NCBI RefSeq assembly: GCF_000967495.1 | Contig: NZ_JXXU01000043.1 | Span: 1 to 64,000 of the forward strand | Source: Vibrio neptunius | Lineage (GTDB): Bacteria > Pseudomonadota > Gammaproteobacteria > Enterobacterales > Vibrionaceae | Length of the DNA: 64,000 bases | Direction of reading: 5' to 3' | In this document: positions 8,169 to 16,630 of the stretch, in pieces | How positions within the stretch are numbered: position 1 is the first letter of the stretch | Layout: each line of letters begins with the position of its first letter | Notes under the pieces: generated by a model | What the model was told of the DNA's origin: nothing | Databases searched by the model: none | Seen by the model: the letters and a program-made list of their open reading frames with translations, nothing else | Translations under genes and position numbers: made by a program

Positions 8169-9557
8169 TCATGTTAGATGGTTGGAATGAGAAGCAGGTG
8201 GAGAATCTGTGCCATCAGGGAGGCGACTATCCAACGACTCTTCATATTTTGTTGGTGATTTACGCATCAAGCGCAACAGATAAAAGAATCCAGCTCCGAA
8301 GACAACAAAATACACAACGATAAACGCGGTTAAGGAAACGCTTATCGCTGCGGCGTCAATAGGCGACGCAGAATCGGCAGTAGTGAGTAACCCGTACACC
8401 GTATAAGGTTGGCGGCCGACTTCAGTGGTTATCCAGCCAGCCAATACAGCAATAAAGCCCGCTGGGCCGAAGGCGACGCACAGTTTATGGAACCAAGGCG
8501 TTTTAAAGAGAGCATTGCGTTTGCGTAGCCACAAACTGCACAGACCGATGAAGAGCATGCCAAAACCAATCCCTACCATCACTCTAAAGCTCCAGAACAC
8601 GATACCAACAGGAGGATGTTGATCCGCTGGAAACGCATCAAGCCCCTTGACTTCGCCATCCCAGTCATGCGTCAGAATCAGGCTGCCAAGTTTGGGAATT
8701 TCGACTTTGTATTCCACTTCCTGAGTTTCATCATTGGGGATACCAAACAAGATTAGCGGCGCGCCTTTGTGTGATTGGTAATGACCTTCCATCGCCGCGA
8801 CTTTGGCTGGTTGATGCTCCAAGGTATTCAAACCGTGCATGTCCCCGGCAACAATCTGTATTGGCGTGACAATCGCTGCCATCCACATCGCCATTGAAAA
8901 CATTGCCCGAGCGAGAGGGTTGTGTGGGGCTGAGAGTAAGTGATAGGCACCCACAGCGGCAACGACAAAAGCTGTGGTTAGGTAGGCTGCGAGTAGCATA
9001 TGAACTAATCGGTATGGAAAAGAAGGGTTGAAGACGATTTCAAACCAACTCTCTGGAATAAATTGACCCACTTCATTGATAGAATAACCCGCGGGCGTTT
9101 GCATCCAGCTATTAACGGAAAGTATCCAAAATGCAGAAAGAAATGTGCCGAAAGCGACAACGCAAGTTGAAGCAAAATGGAGCTTTTTCCCGACCCTGTC
9201 CATTCCGAATAGCATGACACCGAGAAAACCTGCTTCAAGGAAAAAGGCGGTAAACACTTCATAGCCCATCAAAGGTCCGAGTATCGGCCCTGTTTTGTCG
9301 GCAAAAACACTCCAATTTGTACCGAACTGATAGCTAAGTACAATTCCACTGACTACCCCCATGCCAAAACTTATCGCGAAGATTTTCAGCCAGTACTTGT
9401 ACAACTGAAGATACTTTTCACTGTTCGTTTTCAACCACAAGCCTTCCAGCACGGCCAAGTAGCTTGCTAGGCCAATAGTAAAAGCCGGGAAAATAATGTG
9501 AAAAGAGACTGTAAATGCAAACTGGAATCTTGCTAAATCAACTGCCAGCGTTTCCAT
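8169..9557 (-). CDS. cydA: Cytochrome bd-type quinol oxidase subunit I, short Q-loop (CioA) class
   Basis: A 462-residue haem-bearing subunit. His20 in FTVSFHIIFP corresponds to the axial ligand near the N-terminus, and the quinol-binding loop keeps QPAKVAAMEGHY (K and E equivalent to Lys252 and Glu257 of E. coli). The Q-loop is short, which with the total length places it in the CIO class rather than the E. coli CydA class (about 522 residues). The usual GRQPW motif reads GRQPY here, a change worth noting. The enzyme oxidises ubiquinol and reduces oxygen; CIO-type oxidases tend to resist cyanide and sulfide. A GAGGAG site precedes the ATG. The divergent nqrB paralogue shares a 138-bp promoter region. 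Confidence 0.93.
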   Translation of the reverse strand: METLAVDLARFQFAFTVSFHIIFPAFTIGLASYLAVLEGLWLKTNSEKYLQLYKYWLKIFAISFGMGVVSGIVLSYQFGTNWSVFADKTGPILGPLMGYEVFTAFFLEAGFLGVMLFGMDRVGKKLHFASTCVVAFGTFLSAFWILSVNSWMQTPAGYSINEVGQFIPESWFEIVFNPSFPYRLVHMLLAAYLTTAFVVAAVGAYHLLSAPHNPLARAMFSMAMWMAAIVTPIQIVAGDMHGLNTLEHQPAKVAAMEGHYQSHKGAPLILFGIPNDETQEVEYKVEIPKLGSLILTHDWDGEVKGLDAFPADQHPPVGIVFWSFRVMVGIGFGMLFIGLCSLWLRKRNALFKTPWFHKLCVAFGPAGFIAVLAGWITTEVGRQPYTVYGLLTTADSASPIDAAAISVSLTAFIVVYFVVFGAGFFYLLRLMRKSPTKYEESLDSRLPDGTDSPPASHSNHLT

Positions 9558-9695
9558 GACACGCTCCTCGCGGTGAACATACTTTTATGTACGATGTCCG
9601 GTCAATGATTGTTCATAACCTGAGAAAATTAGTAGTGCGCCAATTGGTGGGAACGCTCGTAAATAGAATAAACAAGTCAATTCGGAAGCAAAGAT

Positions 9696-10937
9696 ATGAG
9701 CTTGAAAAGTAGAATAGATGCCATGGCCCCCAATTTTGAACCCGGCGGCAAATACGAAAAGTTTTATCCTATATTCGAGGCCGCGGCGACAATTTTTTAC
9801 ACGCCAGGATTGGTGAACCGAGGCGCGACTCATGTGCGTGACAGCATAGACTTGAAACGCATCATGATCATGGTGTGGTTGGCGACTTTCCCTGCAATGT
9901 TTTGGGGGATGTTCAATATCGGCAACCAGTCTTCCATGGCGCTGCTTAGTGTGTACTCAGCGGCTGAGTTGGAGTCCGTGGTTGCCGAGAGCTGGAGGTT
10001 AATGATGGCTTTCGGCTCTGCACAGGGCGTAGCCGATGCAGGCTGGATGAGTAAGATGTTGCTAGGAGCCACCTACTTCATACCCGTCTACGCCACCGTG
10101 TTTATTGTTGGAGGGTTTTGGGAAGTTTTGTTTGCTGTAGTGAGAAAGCATGAGGTCAACGAGGGTTTTTTTGTAAGCTCTGTGCTGTTTTCTCTTATCC
10201 TCCCAGCGACCATTCCCCTGTGGCAAGCGGCGCTTGGTATCACCTTTGGTATTGTGGTGGCAAAAGAGATTTTTGGTGGTACCGGTAGAAACTTTTTAAA
10301 TCCAGCGTTAGCAGGGCGAGCCTTCCTCTACTTTGCCTATCCAGCCAATATGTCTGGGGGCGCAGTATGGGTCGCGGCGGATGGTTATTCCGGTGCGACA
10401 CCTCTTAGTCAATGGTATGAAGGTGGGCAGGGGGCTTTGATTAACAACATGACGGGTGAAGTGTTGGCCTGGATCGATGCCTTCTTGGGTAACCTACCCG
10501 GATCGATGGGCGAAGTCTCTACGTTGTTGATCATGCTGGCTGGCTTGTTTCTCATTGCGATGAGAATCGCGTCATGGCGGATCGTTGCAGGGGTAATTGT
10601 CGGGTTGGCTGTGGCTTCGACTTTGCTCAACGTAATAGGCTCTCAAACCAACCCTATGTTCTCGATGCCTTTCCACTGGCATTTTGTATTGGGTGGGGTG
10701 GCCTTTGGTACTTTCTTTATGGCGACAGATCCTGTCTCAGCAGCGTTTACCAACAAAGGGAAATGGGCTTATGGTATTCTCATTGGTGTGATGACGATAG
10801 GTATTAGGGCGCTCAACCCGGCTTACCCCGAAGGGATAATGCTGGCTATTCTCTTTGCAAATTTGTTCGCTCCATTGTTCGATTTCATGGTCAAAGAAGC
10901 CAACATTAAAAGAAGATTAAGGCGGAGCCGTCATTAG
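9696..10937 (+). CDS. nqrB: Solitary paralogue of Na+-translocating NADH:quinone reductase subunit B
   Basis: A 413-residue membrane protein nearly collinear with Vibrio NqrB (415 residues), e.g. FEPGGKYEKFYPIFEAAATI, HVRDSIDLKRIMIMVWLA, GGTGRNFLNPALAGRAF, FFMATDPVSA and NPAYPEGIMLAILFANLFAP. The covalent FMN attachment motif SGAT is present (Thr235, equivalent to Thr236 in V. cholerae), and the quinone-site glycine pair is kept in FIVGGFWE. In the normal enzyme NqrB works only within NqrABCDEF; no other nqr gene is here, so this is a second copy. Divergence from the cytochrome bd operon hints at co-regulation with respiration. It could substitute for the housekeeping NqrB or act alone as a flavin-bearing quinone module; neither can be read from sequence. 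Confidence 0.85.
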   Translation: MSLKSRIDAMAPNFEPGGKYEKFYPIFEAAATIFYTPGLVNRGATHVRDSIDLKRIMIMVWLATFPAMFWGMFNIGNQSSMALLSVYSAAELESVVAESWRLMMAFGSAQGVADAGWMSKMLLGATYFIPVYATVFIVGGFWEVLFAVVRKHEVNEGFFVSSVLFSLILPATIPLWQAALGITFGIVVAKEIFGGTGRNFLNPALAGRAFLYFAYPANMSGGAVWVAADGYSGATPLSQWYEGGQGALINNMTGEVLAWIDAFLGNLPGSMGEVSTLLIMLAGLFLIAMRIASWRIVAGVIVGLAVASTLLNVIGSQTNPMFSMPFHWHFVLGGVAFGTFFMATDPVSAAFTNKGKWAYGILIGVMTIGIRALNPAYPEGIMLAILFANLFAPLFDFMVKEANIKRRLRRSRH

Positions 10938-10941
10938 TTAA

Positions 10942-11097
10942 ATGAAAAAACAGCATTTACCACAAAAAATATGTCTGGTCTGCCACAGACCGTTCACATG
11001 GCGCCATAAATGGCGCCGCTGTTGGCAAGAGGTCAAGTATTGCTCAGAGCGTTGTCGAAGACATCGCGTTCACCAAGGGAGCGTTTCTCCATTATAA
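10942..11097 (+). CDS. DUF2256 small zinc-ribbon-like protein
   Basis: A 51-codon gene starting 4 bp after the nqrB stop. The protein starts MKKQHLPQKICLVCHRPFTW and contains a C-x2-C pair followed by WRHKWRRCW and YCSERCR. This is the DUF2256 pattern (K-C-x2-C-x-RPF-xWRKKW...W..V.YCS.RCR), with four cysteines likely to hold zinc. Function is unknown; relatives are often encoded near cryptochrome/photolyase or SDR genes. Its last 28 bp overlap the end of the convergent SDR gene (11070-11097). Four residues are arginine or lysine close to the second cysteine pair, so nucleic-acid contact is conceivable. Confidence 0.85.
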   Translation: MKKQHLPQKICLVCHRPFTWRHKWRRCWQEVKYCSERCRRHRVHQGSVSPL

Positions 11098-11777
11098 CTT
11101 AGGAAACGACCACTATTATCTGGTGTCGCTTCAGCAATGATCTTGACCAAGTCTGCTGCCACTCTATCAGGGGCAAACAGTTTTCCCTCCGGTACGTTGG
11201 TCTGGAAGGGTTTTGATAGCGCGGTGTCGGTTGTCCCGGGGTGGAGAGAAAGCACACACGCTTTAGGCATTGTTCTTCCCCATTCAATGCTCAGGGTTTT
11301 AAGAAGCATATTGAGTGCTGCTTTCGATGAGCGATAGCTATACCAGCCTCCCAGATGATTATCGCTAATGCTGCCGACTTTGGCAGAGATAATGGCGAAT
11401 TTAGGCTGCTGGCTTTGTTTTAAAGACTGTTGGAAATGTTTGGCGATCAGCATAGTTGGTAGAGCGTTATGCATGATATTTTTGATGTAAAAGTCTGGGT
11501 CAAATGACTTAAGGTTTTTCTCTGGCCCATGACACTCATCATGGAGTACTCCAACGGCATTTATAATCCAATCTACAGACTCGATTTCGCCTGCTAGTGA
11601 TTCGACTTGCGCTTCGTTAGTGACATCCAACTGGTGCCAAATGATAGATTCGGCGGCCTTAATGGGTTGATGCTTTCTGTAAGAAGCATGCACTTCCATG
11701 TCCGGGTAGTGTTGGACTAAGTTGCGACAAATTGCGTGCCCGATACCACCGTTTCCGCCCAAAATAAGTACTTTCAT
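11070..11777 (-). CDS. Short-chain dehydrogenase/reductase (C-factor-like)
   Basis: A 235-residue Rossmann-fold oxidoreductase. The cofactor loop is GGNGGIG at residues 8-14, INAVGVL is the NNAG-like strand, the catalytic Ser is in FAIISAKVGS and the YxxxK pair is in YSYRSSKAAL. The organisation matches the CsgA/C-factor group of classical SDRs. The substrate is unknown. The GC content and motif order are ordinary for the region. It converges on and overlaps the DUF2256 gene by 28 bp. Confidence 0.85.
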   Translation of the reverse strand: MKVLILGGNGGIGHAICRNLVQHYPDMEVHASYRKHQPIKAAESIIWHQLDVTNEAQVESLAGEIESVDWIINAVGVLHDECHGPEKNLKSFDPDFYIKNIMHNALPTMLIAKHFQQSLKQSQQPKFAIISAKVGSISDNHLGGWYSYRSSKAALNMLLKTLSIEWGRTMPKACVLSLHPGTTDTALSKPFQTNVPEGKLFAPDRVAADLVKIIAEATPDNSGRFLSYNGETLPW

Positions 11778-11933
11778 GATTTACCCTAGGATTTAGATGC
11801 GTGTAGAGAGAATAAGACGTATAAGTTCGACTTCTCGTCTTTTTACGGCTGATAAGTTGAGAGAGATTAATGTCTGATTACTTTTTATTTAGCGCTTCTT
11901 TTTGAGGATTGTGATGCTTTAGTCGCTGATTTG

Positions 11934-11949
11934 TGTGATTAATTTCACG
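11934..11949 (+). promoter_or_regulatory. CRP-like site upstream of the binding-protein / diguanylate-cyclase operon
   Basis: TGTGATTAATTTCACG matches TGTGA-N6-TCACA at nine of ten conserved positions, 115 bp before the ATG at 12064. It suggests that carbon status feeds into expression of the c-di-GMP module. Sequence match only. Confidence 0.5.
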
Positions 11950-12063
11950 CAAATAGCAAAGACTTACACAGATTTCTATAAAAAGCGGAGTTCCCTTCTA
12001 AAGTCATAATTCTATAAGCTAGTTTTATATGTGCTAGGTTTCTTAATTTAGAGTGTGTATGTT

Positions 12064-13059
12064 ATGCCACTTGTTAAACGGAATTTAATGGTCTTAGGTC
12101 TCGGCTCGTTATTGATTGGTGTGGCGGCTCTTTTTGCCAGCCAGCACGAGTGGCGAGACAAGAAGGGTGACACCAAAATAAGGGTTGGTGTCACTTTGAC
12201 ACCGCTCGCTTCCCCTTTTTTGATCGCTGAACATCTCGGTCTGTTTGAACGCTATGGGCTCGATGTTACTCTCTATCCGTGCTCAAGTGGTGTTGCTTGT
12301 ACTCACTTGATGTTAAACCGAGATGTAGAATACGCTACGGCTTCTGAATCTGTGGTGATGTTCCAGAGTTTTGAACGTGAGGACTTGGCACTACTGGTGA
12401 GCTTTGTTGAATCAGATAATGATCTTAAGCTGCTGACGCTAAATCCATCTCAAGTTCACGATGTGAGATCTTTACAAGGGAGAAAGATCGGCGTTGTCAA
12501 AGGTAGTGCTAGCGAGTTTTACTTTGATTCAGTGCTGATTGCTAACAATCTCAAAAGCCTGAACGTAGAAAAAGTTTACCTTCAACCTCATGAGTTGGTC
12601 CCAGCGCTTTTGTCCTACCGTGTCGATGCGATTTCGGCTTGGGAGCCTATGGGATATAAAGCGGATATTTTATCCGCTGCTGAAGTGAAAAACCTCGGCA
12701 CGCCGGGGATTTATCAGCAGTCATTTAACTTGTTATCGACGATGCCTTATCTGGCGTTTGCGGGCAAAGAGCCGATGTATTTGCTCGGTGCGCTTGATGA
12801 AGCTGTAACATGGATCAATGCCAACCCGGCTAAGGCGCTCAGTATTATCACTAAGCGCCTCAATATTCCTGCCAATCAGGTGAAGTGGTCATGGGAAGAT
12901 TACGTTTTCCGTTTATCGCTGGGCAATTCATTACTTTCTAATCTCCAATTACAAGCTAGGTGGGCGGTAGAAAGTGGCTTAGTCGTAGGCGAACAGCCCG
13001 ATTTCAGAGATCTGTTTTTTACTCAACCTTATCAACAAATTATTGCTTTGCGAGAGTAG
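12064..13059 (+). CDS. Membrane-anchored NMT1/SsuA-like periplasmic binding protein
   Basis: About 331 residues from ATG 12064 (a GTG at 12055 would add three). An N-terminal hydrophobic segment (LMVLGLGSLLIGVAALFA) follows a short basic stretch and is either a signal peptide or an anchor. The rest resembles NMT1/THI5-like and nitrate/sulfonate/aromatic-binding proteins: IRVGVTLTPLASPFLIAEH, LFERYGLDVTLYPCSSG, RKIGVVKGSASEFY, and AISAWEPMGYKA. There are no ABC permease or ATPase genes nearby. Instead a diguanylate cyclase starts 3 bp after the stop, so this protein probably senses a periplasmic ligand and modulates that enzyme, much as NspS works with MbaA in V. cholerae. The ligand is unknown. 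Confidence 0.8.
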   Translation: MPLVKRNLMVLGLGSLLIGVAALFASQHEWRDKKGDTKIRVGVTLTPLASPFLIAEHLGLFERYGLDVTLYPCSSGVACTHLMLNRDVEYATASESVVMFQSFEREDLALLVSFVESDNDLKLLTLNPSQVHDVRSLQGRKIGVVKGSASEFYFDSVLIANNLKSLNVEKVYLQPHELVPALLSYRVDAISAWEPMGYKADILSAAEVKNLGTPGIYQQSFNLLSTMPYLAFAGKEPMYLLGALDEAVTWINANPAKALSIITKRLNIPANQVKWSWEDYVFRLSLGNSLLSNLQLQARWAVESGLVVGEQPDFRDLFFTQPYQQIIALRE

Positions 13060-13062
13060 ACT

Positions 13063-14424
13063 ATGCTGGATTCACTGTTTAAAAAGCTCTTTGTATTGTC
13101 GACCACAACCCTAATGCTGACGTTGTTCATCATTGTTTCTTTTGCCAAAGTAGCTCAAGAACAACGCGTAACCAAAGCCGATTTAGATCAGATCATTGAT
13201 TTACAATTGTCTGTTGATTTACTGAGAAGCCAGTTGTGGGTTTTTCTTCAATATGGTGACGAAGCGAGTCTCAGCGAAGTGGATGTAGCCCAAGCCGAAT
13301 TGGCGACTAAGTTAACCGCTTATAAGAAAAATAATAGTCAGCTAGGCAACATCCAGCGGATGAATCAGAGTTTAAACGCCTTACTCAACAAAGAGAAACA
13401 AGTCTACTTTTTATCAATTAATGGGCTAGATGACCAAGGCTTGGCGAATATCAATTCACGTGGTCTGCTTCATTCACGTTACAATATGATTGTACAAAAC
13501 ATGACGGAAGAGCTGGCGTATGTTCATCAGTCTGTACTTAATCGCAATGCGAAAAGTCTGCATCAGGTGATGATTTATGCTGCAGCATGGTTGATCATCT
13601 GTTCCATTTTAGTCAGTGCAACGGCCTGGTTAATCTCGTTTCGTTTCAAGTCGGGTGCTGAAGCGATGAAAAATGCGATCCTCGATTTGGCTGAAGGGAA
13701 ATTAGACTCGAAAGTTGAAGCAGTGAAAATGGACACCGAATTCCGAGTCATGGCGCAATTTTTTAACCAGATGACTTTGTCTCTGTGTGACACCACAGTG
13801 ACTAAGCAAGAGTTGGAAGAAGAGGTGATGCGCCAGACGCAGCAGCTTAAACACAAGCAAGAACAATTGATCTTCTTATCTGAGCATGATCCTCTGACCA
13901 ATCTGGTTAATCGACGAGCATTTGATAGAGCCTTAGAGAATGCCATCGTTAAAGCTAACCGCACTCAATGTAAGCTGGCGATTTTCTTTATTGATTTAGA
14001 TGACTTCAAATCGGTGAATGACACATTCGGTCATGAAGCGGGAGATGCTATTCTCGTCGAGGTTGCCAATCGTATCACAGCGGCAATTCGTGAATCTGAT
14101 TTTGCTGGCCGCTTTGGTGGAGATGAGTTTGTCATCTGTCTCGATCTTTTACATGACTTTGATATTGTACCTAAAAAGGCTGAGCAACTGCTGGATGTGA
14201 TTAACGCGCCGATTCAGTTTAATGGTCGTACGCTCAAAGTTGGTGCCAGTATTGGCGTCAGTTATTTCCCCGATCAAACCAAAAATAAAGAAGCGTTGCT
14301 AAGTGTGGCGGATGAGGCGATGTATCGAGCGAAAAAGATGGCGGGTTCCGCGTGTTTTGATGGCAAAACAACAGTGTGCAAGAAAGGATCGAAATCAGTC
14401 AGATTAACCTCTATCAATGATTAA
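13063..14424 (+). CDS. Membrane diguanylate cyclase (HAMP-GGDEF)
   Basis: A 453-residue protein with transmembrane helices at about 8-28 and 169-191 enclosing a helical periplasmic region, a HAMP-like segment (192-245), a coiled coil (245-270) and a GGDEF domain from about 272. The active-site loop GGDEF is intact at 352-356, and the inhibitory RxxD site (RESD, 343-346) lies five residues before it, so the enzyme should make c-di-GMP and be product-inhibited. The N-terminal NLVNRRAF motif is also intact. The 3-bp gap to the preceding binding-protein gene implies translational coupling; that protein is the likely input. Confidence 0.92.
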   Translation: MLDSLFKKLFVLSTTTLMLTLFIIVSFAKVAQEQRVTKADLDQIIDLQLSVDLLRSQLWVFLQYGDEASLSEVDVAQAELATKLTAYKKNNSQLGNIQRMNQSLNALLNKEKQVYFLSINGLDDQGLANINSRGLLHSRYNMIVQNMTEELAYVHQSVLNRNAKSLHQVMIYAAAWLIICSILVSATAWLISFRFKSGAEAMKNAILDLAEGKLDSKVEAVKMDTEFRVMAQFFNQMTLSLCDTTVTKQELEEEVMRQTQQLKHKQEQLIFLSEHDPLTNLVNRRAFDRALENAIVKANRTQCKLAIFFIDLDDFKSVNDTFGHEAGDAILVEVANRITAAIRESDFAGRFGGDEFVICLDLLHDFDIVPKKAEQLLDVINAPIQFNGRTLKVGASIGVSYFPDQTKNKEALLSVADEAMYRAKKMAGSACFDGKTTVCKKGSKSVRLTSIND

Positions 14425-14643
14425 AGTGATAATGAGCTTAGCGTGATCTAAGCAAGGTTACTGCAAGGCTCTGCTGAGAAATGACCAGTTGGTTAAACAT
14501 TTGGTTCTCTTCTTCGTCTCTCGCTTAGACATGATTCGCAACCCAGTGTATACAGTGAATGTACCATGAGGCATAGCGCTATAGGCTACCACTCGCCTCA
14601 TTTTAAATTCAGGCCAATTCGGGCATTGTTGAATGGTTTGGTA

Positions 14644-15129
14644 TCAGGTTCGGTCTAGAGCCTCATTTAACAGTTCCTTCAAGTCCTGAATACTGTCAAT
14701 GTTTTCTGCTACTGGGCGCTTGTTTGGGTTGTACCAGATGGTTTGCAACCCAGCTTCGTTGGCTGGATAAATGTCTTTTTCAAGCGCATCACCAACCATG
14801 ATTAGTTGATGTGGTGGATGACATAGAGTTTTCGCTATCTCGAGGTAAAACTCGGCCCTGTTTTTATCCAACCCTAAATTCGCTTTACAGAAGTAACCGT
14901 TTATATACGGATCCAACCCCACTCTTTGAAATGCTTGCTGTATGTCTTGTTCCGATGAATCTTGCGCACTAGTTGCTACGTAGATCGGATACTGAAGGCT
15001 AAGTGCTTTGAGCGTACATTCCGCGTTTTTAACTGCTTTAACATTCGGCCACAAGTACATTTTTCCTTGCTGATCAGGAAAATCGACCATCAACGTATTG
15101 CCCCAATCAAATAGATAGATTTTGTTCAT
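14644..15129 (-). CDS. HAD-superfamily hydrolase with DWGNT motif
   Basis: A 161-residue protein from the ATG at 15129, which has GGAGAG upstream (a longer frame to 15180 lacks one). Motif I reads FDWGNTL, i.e. the nucleophile Asp is kept but the usual second Asp is Gly, as in the DWGGT group of HAD proteins. Motif II is the Thr/Ser in VATSAQ, and motif IV is MVGDALEKDI, followed by the typical NEAGLQTIWYNP. It is probably a phosphatase of small molecules; the substrate is not evident. The 14425-14643 gap downstream contains no gene I can support. Confidence 0.78.
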   Translation of the reverse strand: MNKIYLFDWGNTLMVDFPDQQGKMYLWPNVKAVKNAECTLKALSLQYPIYVATSAQDSSEQDIQQAFQRVGLDPYINGYFCKANLGLDKNRAEFYLEIAKTLCHPPHQLIMVGDALEKDIYPANEAGLQTIWYNPNKRPVAENIDSIQDLKELLNEALDRT

Positions 15130-15417
15130 TGCTCTCTCCGTGACGTTGTGTCCTAGTGATTTCCCATCGATGGTTATCACTCTAGAGGTAAATTTCGCCG
15201 AAATGTGGATGTATTTACCTTGGCTATAGTATTAATTTCCGTCGCTGTTCTTTCTAAGGCTATGTATTTATGTGCTTATTATCTTGGCATTCTCTTTGCT
15301 GACCATTTTTTACCTCAGTGTTGGCTAGCTGAATGTGGCAATCAATAAAAGCCAATAATATTATGGATATTTCGTACCTCCATGATGTCAAAGCTAGTGC
15401 TTACACGTATAACATAG

Positions 15418-15440
15418 TACCTGACTTTAATGATCAGGTA
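15418..15440. promoter_or_regulatory. Inverted repeat upstream of the RND efflux operon
   Basis: TACCTGA (15418-15424) and TCAGGTA (15434-15440) form a perfect 7-bp inverted repeat with a 9-bp spacer, 35 bp before the adaptor start. It could be the operator of the TetR regulator encoded after the operon (20001-20636). The rest of the 346-bp gap before it (15130-15417) shows nothing I can name. Confidence 0.35.
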
Positions 15441-15475
15441 AGAATAATAGGCTGTCATTCTAATAAGGATTATTT

Positions 15476-16621
15476 ATGAACATTAAGCCGTTACGTTGGT
15501 TGCTTCCGTTCGTTATTCTTGGAAGCGCTTACGCTGGCTATGCCGCGATTGCGTCGAGTGCTCCCGAAGATGCTGATCAGAAACCTGACAAGAAACCTCT
15601 GACTGTTACAGTCTCAACCGTTCACTCAAGTGATCACAAGGTGCTTATTACTAGTCATGGTGAATTGATACCTGTAGAAGTGACCCAGCTCTCAGCTCAG
15701 GTTTCAGGTGAGGTTATTGATTGGCATCCGAACTTTGTTGCTGGTGGTGTGGTGAAAAGGGGCGAAACTCTATTCACAATTGAAAGTGACAACTATCAAG
15801 CCGCAGTACTTCAAGCAGAGGCTGACTTGGCGAGTGCCCGAGCTGCGCTGATTGAAGAAAAAGCCAAAGCGGAGGTGGCTAAACGACAGGCGAAAAACCT
15901 GCCAGCTAAGCAGGTGACGGACCTTTATTTGCGCAAACCTCAGGTACTAAGTGCCATGGCTCAGGTGAAATCTGCGCAGGCTGCGCTCAAGCGCGCCAAT
16001 CGAGATCTTGAAAATTGCAAAATAGTTGCCCCCTATGATGCTTTGGTCGTAGCGAGGGATATTGGTGTTGGCCAGTACATTTCAGCTGGAGCGCATGTAG
16101 CGACGTTAAACAATATTGAAGCGGCTGAAATACATATTCCCATTGCTGGATTTGATAGTGCCTTTTTACCGCAGCAATACGCTGGTCTTTCTGCCAATGT
16201 GATTCAGCGAGGGATTGTAGATATTCAACGTGAGGGGGTGATTAAACGTGACCTTGGCGTTGTTGATAGCACGACTCGAATGATCAATATGGTCGTTGGT
16301 ATTGATGACCCATATGCGATTGATACCGATGCTTCTCCACTCCAGTTTGGCTCCTATGTTGAAGTGCAATTTGTTGGCAAGGAACTGAAGCACATTTACC
16401 GTTTGCCACAAGAGTTGGTGAACAATCGGCAGGTATGGGTAGTCAACGAGAACAATGAACTGGAACCTCGTACGGTCAATGTTCTGCGAGCAGAGAAAGA
16501 ATTTATGCTCATCAGTGAAGGCTTGACGGACGAGGATCAGATCGTGTTAACCGTTCCTGAGTATCCGCAAAAAGGGATGCAAGTTGAAGTCGCAGTCGTT
16601 CCAACAGACTCTGAGCAATAA
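15476..16621 (+). CDS. RND efflux periplasmic adaptor (membrane fusion protein)
   Basis: A 381-residue HlyD/AcrA-type adaptor. An N-terminal hydrophobic stretch (about residues 8-25) has no lipobox, so it is probably an uncleaved anchor or a signal peptide. The lipoyl/barrel-sandwich halves are visible (AQVSGEVIDWHPNFVAGGVV, and CKIVAPYDALVVARDIGVGQ), separated by a short alpha-hairpin rich in Ala, Lys and Glu (residues about 115-180). It bridges the RND pump to an outer-membrane channel; no TolC-like gene is present, so the channel is supplied from elsewhere. The pump gene follows after 9 bp. Confidence 0.9.
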   Translation: MNIKPLRWLLPFVILGSAYAGYAAIASSAPEDADQKPDKKPLTVTVSTVHSSDHKVLITSHGELIPVEVTQLSAQVSGEVIDWHPNFVAGGVVKRGETLFTIESDNYQAAVLQAEADLASARAALIEEKAKAEVAKRQAKNLPAKQVTDLYLRKPQVLSAMAQVKSAQAALKRANRDLENCKIVAPYDALVVARDIGVGQYISAGAHVATLNNIEAAEIHIPIAGFDSAFLPQQYAGLSANVIQRGIVDIQREGVIKRDLGVVDSTTRMINMVVGIDDPYAIDTDASPLQFGSYVEVQFVGKELKHIYRLPQELVNNRQVWVVNENNELEPRTVNVLRAEKEFMLISEGLTDEDQIVLTVPEYPQKGMQVEVAVVPTDSEQ

Positions 16622-16630
16622 GGACGACAC

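Noticed and set aside
14425..14643. Leftward 61-codon open frame after the HAD gene
   Set aside because: It overlaps the HAD stop region, has no ribosome-binding site or recognisable sequence and could be chance.
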